The notes under the pieces: generated by a model
Databases searched by the model: none
The model's input: the letters and a program-made list of their open reading frames with translations, nothing else
What the model was told of the DNA's origin: nothing
Origin: Pseudomonadota bacterium
GTDB taxonomy: Bacteria; Pseudomonadota; Alphaproteobacteria; Acetobacterales; Acetobacteraceae
Length of the DNA stretch: 10,626 nucleotides
Assembly (NCBI GenBank): GCA_021808185.1
Contig: JAKBCB010000089.1
Location: 1-10,626 of the forward strand
Direction: 5' to 3'
In this document: in pieces, positions 6,157-10,626 of the stretch
How positions within the stretch are numbered: the first letter of the stretch is position 1
Layout: each line of letters starts with the position of its first letter
Translations under genes and position numbers: made by a program

Positions 6157-7938
6157 ATGGCCGGCACGCTCCCACATCGCTCCCACAACTGCTCCCACAT
6201 CGGCCGCAAGCGCGGCGTCTACGTCTACCGCCGCAGGCTTCCCGGCATGCGGGACGGCGAGGTAGCGTTCAGTCTGCGGACCAAGAGCTACCGGGAGGCG
6301 GAACACCGTGCGGCGCTGCTGGATAAGGCCTTTGGGGATGCCCTACGCAGGGCTAGGGACGCCGTGAGCGGCACCCAGGCGGACCTTAACGCGATCCTGC
6401 GGGGCTACTTCGCGGACGCCCTGGAGGCCGACCTAGACCAGCGCCTCCACAGCCACGCCTACCACCCGATCTATACGCGGCTCGGCCACCCAAATGAGAC
6501 GCCCGCCGAGGCGGACCAAGAGATCATTCACCGGCTGCTCAGCGACGCCCACGAGGCCCTGGAGAACCGCGACTACCGGTCAGTTGCTCAGCGGGTGAAG
6601 CATCTCGCGGAGCTCCACGGAGTTCCTGAGGACCAACACCGGCGGCTGGCGTTGGGAGTGCTTGAGGCGAATGTGGCGATCCTCACCGCACTGGCGCGCC
6701 GGGTGGATGGTGACGCGCCGCCACTCGTGTTCGATCCGTCTCCGCCCGCCCCGCCTGCCCCTCCCAGCGCTTTGCCCGGCCCGGACAGCGGCCCTTCTCC
6801 AACGCAACCCGGGGGCCCGCTGGCGTCTACCTTGGTTGACCTGTTCGCGGCCTGGGGGCGGCAGTCCAAGGGCTGGCGGGCGAGCGGCGTCAAGCAGGCT
6901 GCGGCCAGCGTGCGATTGTTCATCGAGTCGGCGGGTGACCGGCCCGTGGCCACCTACAAGCGGGCCGACGCTAACACCTTTCGTGAGGCAGTGAGGCAGC
7001 TACCGGCGATCTACCGCAAGGCCGCTGAAGACGCAGGGAAATCGCTGGCGGAGATCATTGCCAAGGCGGATGCCTCAGGGGCGCCAAGGGTCTCAGAGAA
7101 GACCGCCAAGAGGCACTTTTGGGCTCTCTCGCAGTTCTTCCGCTGGTTGACCGAGACGGGGCGACTGCCACGAGAGGCTGAGAACCTGGGGCGCGGTTTC
7201 AGCTTCAACACAAAGGGCGCGGCGCGGCGCCAAAAGGACATGTGGAGCGGAGACGAACTGCGGACGCTCTTCGCCTCCCCTGTTTGGCGCGGCCACCGGG
7301 GGCGTTCGCGGATCAAGCCGGGCCAGATCATCACGCGGGACGCGCTGTTCTGGCTGCCGCTGCTCGGCCTCTACCACGGGAACCGGCTGGAGGAGATGGC
7401 CCAACTCCGTCGTGAGGACGTTCAGCAGCGCGACGGCGTCTGGTTCCTGCGGATCACCGATGAAGACGGGCGGCAACTGAAGAATGCGCAGTCGCGCCGA
7501 GATGTGCCGCTGCATCCCGAGTTGATCCGCCTCGGTTTCCTTGACCACGTAGCGAGCGCGGCAACGCTGGCCGCGGACCAAGTGTTCCCCGAGTTGAAGC
7601 CCGGCGGCCCTGACGGGAAGCTTGGCTTTCACTTTAGCAAGCGCTTCAGTGACTATCGCCGGGCCATTGGCGTCCACCGGCGGGGCCTGGACTACCACTC
7701 GTTTCGCCACGGAGTCACGACCAAGCTCTTCGAAGCCAACGTCAGCGAGGCATGGGTCGACCTGCTGACCGGGCATGAGGGTGGCGGAGAGAGTCGGCGC
7801 CGCTACTTCAAGAGTGTCCCCCTGCCGAAGCTTCGGGGGGCCATCAAGTGCGTGGCATGGCCTGAGGTTGACCTGTCCGCGCTTTATACGCGCGACGCAG
7901 GAGACGAACGCTGGCCGGTCAAGGCGGCAGCCGCTTAG
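6157..7938 (+). CDS. Tyrosine-type site-specific recombinase (integrase)
   Basis: This 593-residue integrase would cut and rejoin DNA at the element's attachment sites through a covalent phosphotyrosine intermediate. Residues 16-55 (GVYVYRRRLP followed by SLRTKSYREAE) match the DUF6538-like N-terminal arm-binding module common in proteobacterial island integrases. A Pro-rich linker (194-221) leads to a SAM-like core-binding domain (about 224-335). The catalytic domain (about 360-565) has R410 (GNRLEEM), a likely Lys at 442, H514 and R517 (HSFRHG), H540 (LLTGHE) and nucleophile Y550 (RRRYFK). The full catalytic set is present, so the enzyme looks active. At 593 residues it is longer than the usual 400-residue phage integrase because of the helical region 60-190 and the linker. 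It lies 68 bp downstream of tRNA-Gln, its probable target. Confidence 0.93.
   Translation: MAGTLPHRSHNCSHIGRKRGVYVYRRRLPGMRDGEVAFSLRTKSYREAEHRAALLDKAFGDALRRARDAVSGTQADLNAILRGYFADALEADLDQRLHSHAYHPIYTRLGHPNETPAEADQEIIHRLLSDAHEALENRDYRSVAQRVKHLAELHGVPEDQHRRLALGVLEANVAILTALARRVDGDAPPLVFDPSPPAPPAPPSALPGPDSGPSPTQPGGPLASTLVDLFAAWGRQSKGWRASGVKQAAASVRLFIESAGDRPVATYKRADANTFREAVRQLPAIYRKAAEDAGKSLAEIIAKADASGAPRVSEKTAKRHFWALSQFFRWLTETGRLPREAENLGRGFSFNTKGAARRQKDMWSGDELRTLFASPVWRGHRGRSRIKPGQIITRDALFWLPLLGLYHGNRLEEMAQLRREDVQQRDGVWFLRITDEDGRQLKNAQSRRDVPLHPELIRLGFLDHVASAATLAADQVFPELKPGGPDGKLGFHFSKRFSDYRRAIGVHRRGLDYHSFRHGVTTKLFEANVSEAWVDLLTGHEGGGESRRRYFKSVPLPKLRGAIKCVAWPEVDLSALYTRDAGDERWPVKAAAA
6169..6199 (+). 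repeat. Three CTCCCACA direct repeats, candidate integrase arm sites
   Basis: CTCCCACA occurs at 6169-6176, 6180-6187 and 6192-6199, with 11 and 12 bp between starts, close to one helical turn. The repeats are inside the first 15 codons of the integrase gene, 80-110 bp from the tRNA 3' end. Regular phasing and closeness to the attachment site fit arm-type binding sites of tyrosine recombinases. This role is inferred. Confidence 0.45.
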
Positions 7939-8009
7939 TGGGCTGAAGTGTCCCCAGCGGGAATGACTCCCGATGGGGGTCCTCTCGGCGGGGGAGCGCC
8001 TCAGCCCAC
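7938..8009 (+). terminator. Nested stem-loop after the integrase gene (possible terminator)
   Basis: An outer perfect 9-bp inverted repeat, GTGGGCTGA (7938-7946) and TCAGCCCAC (8001-8009), starts at the last base of the integrase stop codon. Inside it is a second hairpin: CCCC (7952-7955) with GGGG (7975-7978) and GGGA (7959-7962) with TCCC (7968-7971), around loop ATGAC and an AGC/GAT internal bulge. There is no T-run, so an ordinary intrinsic terminator is uncertain. A structured 3' end or protein-binding site is equally possible. Confidence 0.35.
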
Positions 8010-8095
8010 CCGCAGCGGCCGCACGGGTCGCCTTGGTCAGCCTGTCGCCAGGATGGCCCCAAGGTATCTGTGCGGGCGCTGCGGCAGACCCGAAC

Positions 8096-8136
8096 GTGGT
8101 CGGTTTACCAGTAATTCTTAGTGGTCAGCCGACCAC
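8096..8136 (-). terminator. Inverted repeats at the 3' end of the helicase gene
   Basis: GTGGTCGG (8096-8103) pairs perfectly with CCGACCAC (8129-8136). A second GTGGTC (8121-8126) can pair with the same GACCAC (8131-8136) over a 4-nt loop. The shared arm is inside the last codons of the helicase gene and its stop codon. The two hairpins exclude each other. The site may terminate the minus-strand operon. AT-rich sequence lies in the loop but there is no clear U-tract. Confidence 0.35.
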
Positions 8137-9954
8137 ATTCGTCCGGCGCAAGCCGAACCCTCTCCCCGGCCCACGAGCCACCACAAGCCCCAGGTCGGCT
8201 GTGCCAGTCTGCCACTGCGCGGACCGCAGAACGCGCGCCCGGCAGTTGCTTCGGTCCAGCCCTATGGCCTTGCAGATGGCGCTGTGGGGAACCCACTGGG
8301 CCCCTCGGCCCATCTCCACCCGGACATAGTCGAGGGCCTTTTTGACGTTCCCCTTCGGCGCGTCCTGTGGTCCCCAAGGCAGCACTTTGGCGCCGGGAAA
8401 GATGGCCGGGAGATCATTCGGGATGCCACTCCGCGCCGCCGCGATGATGTAGGCGGTCATTGGAAGGCACCGGGGGCCGTCCGACTTCCGCACCCGCCCT
8501 CGGCAGACGGCCTGCAACACGAGGTTGGCGTTTTCACCCCGCTGGGTCTGGATGATGTCCGCGTGGCTGACAGCGCCGTTGGCCACCGGCACCGCCTGGA
8601 CCATGTGGGTCAGCGCCCTGTAGTAGCTCGGCGCCATGAACAAGGTGCCGGCGAGGATCACGTTTGGCACGTCCGCGAAGTCGTTGGTCGCCATGTGCTG
8701 CCCCCACGGCAGGAACCGCAGGCGCCCCGTCACCGGCACCGGCAGCGCCCGGCGTATCTGATGCTCCACGTCGCCGACTTTTCCACTGCGTCGGTGAATC
8801 ACGACAAGCCAGTCCTCGGCGGGCTTGCTGGCGATGGTCGCGGCGATGTGGTCGGTTAGCCGTGCCGCGCCCGGTGTCTTCGCGGCGAACGCTGTTTTCG
8901 AGCCGCCCGTGCGCCACGAGTAAATGGTCAGTGGCGAGTAGTCCTTGACGATGGCCGGCAGCCTTACCAGCCCGCCCCGGTGCTGCTCAATTTGGCGGTA
9001 GGTATCGCGGACGCGGCCCGACGCATCCAGCACCAGCAGCGGCCGAAGGTCCTCCGGCAGGTGGTCGGTGTAGGTCAGCAGCGCTGAGCCGCCAGGGCCG
9101 TCGTGAGCGCACCGGACGGACTGCCCCGACATCAGCCTCAGGGCCACCGCAGCGTTCTGTTGGTCGTCCCTGAGCGCGCTGTCGGAGCCTATGGCGGCGG
9201 CTAGGACTTCCTCGAGCGCCACGCCGTGCTCGCCCTCAAAGTCCGGCACGTCCACCAATGCGCCGTCCGCCTGCTTGCCGAGACTGGCTGAGAACGACAG
9301 CAGGTGGTCCGCAAAGGCCGAGGACATCGGCCGGATGAGCTTGACGAGGAACAGCAAGTCGTCCTGCCCGAGGGTCGCGGCACGGCCCGGTAGCCACGCT
9401 TCGTCCCAGACCCGCACGGCTCGTGGGGCGCCCCGATAGAAGAACGAAACGGTGTCGTTGAACGCCCGGCCATCGGCCGTTGCCTTCTCAACCCGCTGCT
9501 GCGTGGTAATCAGCACTTGCGCGTCATCGACAGGCGCGCCGCCGAGGGCATTAGTGCTGTCCCGACTTGTCAGCACTGCGAGCCGGTCGCGGGGAACGTC
9601 GAGCGCCGCAACCAACGCCTCGGCCTCGGCCAGTCGTCCGACGCAGATTACCATCCCGGTGTTCTGGTGCGCCGCCGAGGCGACCAAGGCGCGGGCGAAG
9701 TGCGCGACCGTCTGGGTCTTGCCGCCGCCTGGGTCCACCGATGACAGGAACACCTTGGACTCGGCCACCCCGTCTGCCATGTCCTCCATCGTCTCGGCGA
9801 TGGCTCGCAGAGCGTGCCAATGCTCCGCACTCGGGCGATGGTCCCGCGTGGAGAAGAACGCGGCCAGAGACGCCATCACCGCATCGGCCAGAAGACGGCT
9901 GCTGGTAGAGGCGGCAGGCTCAGCGAGCCGGAGCGTTCCGGGCGAGATGTTCAC
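8125..9954 (-). CDS. Divergent SF2-type DEAD/DEAH-like helicase/ATPase of the island
   Basis: This 609-residue protein is probably an ATP-driven DNA or RNA translocase used by the element; its substrate is unknown. Numbering is from a GTG start. The Walker A motif is DPGGGKT (74-80) and the motif II box is DEAW (184-187). LVLDAS (307-312) resembles the LDAT/LDAS motif of phage-type helicases. QAVCRGRVR (481-489) matches motif VI with its arginine fingers. The two ATPase lobes thus span about 50-320 and 360-520. The C-terminal 60-90 residues (IGLDRSNCRARVL region, about 565-577) look like a winged-helix DNA-binding domain. I chose GTG 9954 because it overlaps the upstream stop as GTGA and has GGAGGGG 5 nt before it; an in-frame ATG at 10017 would overlap the upstream gene by 67 bp. 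The gene ends an operon of three. No nuclease or protease domain is visible. Confidence 0.75.
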   Translation of the reverse strand: MNISPGTLRLAEPAASTSSRLLADAVMASLAAFFSTRDHRPSAEHWHALRAIAETMEDMADGVAESKVFLSSVDPGGGKTQTVAHFARALVASAAHQNTGMVICVGRLAEAEALVAALDVPRDRLAVLTSRDSTNALGGAPVDDAQVLITTQQRVEKATADGRAFNDTVSFFYRGAPRAVRVWDEAWLPGRAATLGQDDLLFLVKLIRPMSSAFADHLLSFSASLGKQADGALVDVPDFEGEHGVALEEVLAAAIGSDSALRDDQQNAAVALRLMSGQSVRCAHDGPGGSALLTYTDHLPEDLRPLLVLDASGRVRDTYRQIEQHRGGLVRLPAIVKDYSPLTIYSWRTGGSKTAFAAKTPGAARLTDHIAATIASKPAEDWLVVIHRRSGKVGDVEHQIRRALPVPVTGRLRFLPWGQHMATNDFADVPNVILAGTLFMAPSYYRALTHMVQAVPVANGAVSHADIIQTQRGENANLVLQAVCRGRVRKSDGPRCLPMTAYIIAAARSGIPNDLPAIFPGAKVLPWGPQDAPKGNVKKALDYVRVEMGRGAQWVPHSAICKAIGLDRSNCRARVLRSAQWQTGTADLGLVVARGPGRGFGLRRTNVVG

Positions 9955-10253
9955 TGGTGCCCCTCCCGCGACCAGAACTTCAGATGTGCCGCCAACTCCT
10001 CCGCCGGGACGCCCCAATGCCGCGCCTGGGTGGCCAGTGCGTGCGCCCGGCGCTCATCCGGCGTCAGACCCTCCAGCGCCTCAGCGGCGACGCGCAGAGC
10101 GAGCCTTACAGCAGCCGTCCTGTAGTAGGGGAACGCGGGGTTGAGGGCGTAGCCCGTGGCGATGGTGTTGAGGTGGGCGAGGTCCTCGGGGTCCAGGCGG
10201 ACATGGAGGAAGTTGGACCGATAGCGGTCCGAGATGCGCTGGTCGTGGCTCAT
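9951..10253 (-). CDS. Small ribbon-helix-helix-like protein 2
   Basis: This 100-residue protein resembles MetJ/Arc-type DNA-binding proteins. A short beta strand (FLHVRLDP, residues 15-22) is followed by helix A (about 23-34) and helix B (about 45-60; TAAVRLALRVA). A C-terminal helical extension (62-98) is absent from its neighbour. It aligns with the upstream 62-residue protein over FL-x-[LV]-RL-x-P-x-D, TIA and AVR-x-AL-x-VA, so the two are probably tandem paralogues. Its ATG overlaps the upstream stop as ATGA and its own stop overlaps the helicase GTG, which implies translational coupling. It could be an operon autorepressor, a replication or transfer accessory protein, or a partner of the helicase. 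The fold call is by pattern only. Confidence 0.65.
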   Translation of the reverse strand: MSHDQRISDRYRSNFLHVRLDPEDLAHLNTIATGYALNPAFPYYRTAAVRLALRVAAEALEGLTPDERRAHALATQARHWGVPAEELAAHLKFWSREGHQ

Positions 10254-10438
10254 CGGGCAGCCGCCTCGGCGAGGCTCTTGCCAGTTGTGGCCACTTGCAG
10301 GGCGGCCCGGACAGCTTGGGCCTTGCTGACGAACTCGTCCCCCGTGGCGTGCCGTAGCGCCGCAGCTATGGTGGCCACAGCGGCAGCATCGGCCGGGGTC
10401 AGGCGTAGGGTCAGGAATTCGGGGGCTTTGTGGGGCAT
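10250..10438 (-). CDS. Small ribbon-helix-helix-like protein 1
   Basis: This 62-residue protein is near the minimum size for a ribbon-helix-helix dimer. Residues 7-14 (EFLTLRLT) would form the intertwined beta strand that reads the DNA major groove. Residues 15-30 would be helix A and 37-51 (FVSKAQAVRAALQVA region) helix B. GGAG lies 5 nt before the ATG at 10438, a good ribosome site. It is the first gene of the three-gene operon with protein 2 and the helicase, and the 24-nt gap to the upstream esterase stop leaves no room for a separate full promoter. A repressor or antitoxin-like role is possible, but no toxin gene is recognisable beside it. Confidence 0.6.
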   Translation of the reverse strand: MPHKAPEFLTLRLTPADAAAVATIAAALRHATGDEFVSKAQAVRAALQVATTGKSLAEAAAR

Positions 10439-10455
10439 TCTGTCTCCGTGGTGCG

Positions 10456-10471
10456 GCCGGCCTCAGCCGGC
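10456..10471 (-). terminator. GC-rich hairpin over the esterase stop codon
   Basis: GCCGGC (10456-10461) and GCCGGC (10466-10471) form a perfect 6-bp stem with a 4-nt loop that contains part of the esterase stop codon. It could end or attenuate esterase transcription just before the small-protein operon. No U-tract follows, and GC-rich DNA makes such palindromes common. Confidence 0.25.
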
Positions 10472-10626
10472 GGCCCAGAACGAGCAGTGGTGCGCGGCGG
10501 CGAAGTCGGTCGTCACCTGCGACTGCAACGGCACCAGCGACAGCACCCTGGTCCCGTTGAACGACGGCCAGGGCAGTGCGCGCGACGACGGGTTGCCGGT
10601 CCCGGCGAAGCTGGCCCAGTCCGTCC
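10463..10626 (-). CDS. Type-B carboxylesterase/lipase family, C-terminal 53 residues only
   Basis: Only the 3' end is inside the window, but its reading frame is clear. DWASFAGTGNPSS (residues 2-14 of the fragment), then LPWPSFN (17-23), and a final HHCSFWAAG (45-53), follow the C-terminal pattern of carboxylesterase family B: W-x-x-FA-x-TG-x-P, WP-x-(Y/F), C-x-FW. Such enzymes hydrolyse carboxylic esters with a Ser-Glu-His triad, all of which would lie beyond the window. Its stop is 24 nt from the first gene of the small-protein/helicase operon on the same strand. It may be cargo of the island or a chromosomal gene at its right side. Confidence 0.75.
   Translation of the reverse strand, partial: TDWASFAGTGNPSSRALPWPSFNGTRVLSLVPLQSQVTTDFAAAHHCSFWAAG

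Larger units (their letters stand above)
6089..10626. mobile_element. Left part of a putative integrative element (genomic island) at tRNA-Gln
   Basis: The boundary at the left is inferred from a tRNA 3' end followed at once by a same-strand tyrosine recombinase. The integrase is followed by a convergent operon of small DNA-binding-like proteins and a helicase with no housekeeping role. Codon choice is looser than in the left half: CTA, AGG and TTG codons are visible in the integrase gene. The right boundary is not visible. I found no second copy of the tRNA 3' sequence in the window, so the true end could be beyond 10626. It could also lie before the esterase fragment if that gene is chromosomal. 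Confidence 0.55.

Noticed and set aside
7973..8329. 118-codon plus-strand open frame between the integrase and the helicase
   Set aside because: More than half of it is antisense to the helicase gene, it crosses both inverted-repeat sets, and it lacks a ribosome site or any domain.
9955..10017. ATG start at 10017 giving the helicase 21 more residues
   Set aside because: It would overlap the upstream gene by 67 bp with Gly-rich sequence. The GTG at 9954 has a strong GGAGGGG and the GTGA overlap typical of the operon.
10250..10438. Toxin-antitoxin pair reading of the two small proteins
   Set aside because: Both small proteins look like RHH folds. Neither resembles a RelE, PIN, Fic or other toxin, so a toxin-antitoxin call is not supported.

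Overview
The window is GC-rich DNA with a housekeeping cluster typical of an alphaproteobacterium. The Hint_2-type secreted protein and the short Ppx paired with RlmE point towards Acetobacteraceae (Roseomonas/Acidiphilium-like). This placement is an inference from gene content and base composition; no search was run.

Left part (1-5845). The window opens with the N-terminal 306 codons of guaB (IMP dehydrogenase) on the minus strand. Two plus-strand genes follow: a PAPS-type sulfotransferase (1189-2040) and, 53 nt later, a 661-residue protein (2094-4079) with a beta-helix-like N-terminus, a Gly/Tyr-rich middle and a Hint domain. The second gene runs tail-to-tail into rlmE (23S rRNA U2552 2'-O-methyltransferase, minus strand), overlapping it by 27 bp. 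rlmE lies 14 nt downstream of a ppx/gppA phosphatase gene and is probably co-transcribed with it. The sulfotransferase/Hint pair therefore sits as an opposite-strand accessory block between housekeeping genes that share the minus strand.

Middle (5846-7938). A complete tRNA-Gln(CUG) gene with encoded CCA (6015-6088) is followed 68 bp later by a 593-residue tyrosine recombinase on the same strand. This is the classic left edge of an element integrated at a tRNA 3' end. Three CTCCCACA repeats spaced about one helical turn apart lie in the first 45 bp of the integrase gene and could be arm-type sites.

Right part (7939-10626). A 186-bp intergenic region with two sets of inverted repeats separates the integrase from a convergent minus-strand operon. 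That operon holds two small paralogous ribbon-helix-helix-like proteins and a divergent SF2-type helicase/ATPase, joined by ATGA and GTGA start/stop overlaps. The GTGA junction sets the helicase start as a GTG at 9954. Only 24 nt upstream lies the C-terminal end of a type-B carboxylesterase, which runs off the window. No second copy of the tRNA 3' end was seen, so the right attachment site is probably outside the window.

The two best candidates for something undescribed are the RHH-RHH-helicase operon of the island and the sulfotransferase paired with a tyrosine-rich Hint protein.
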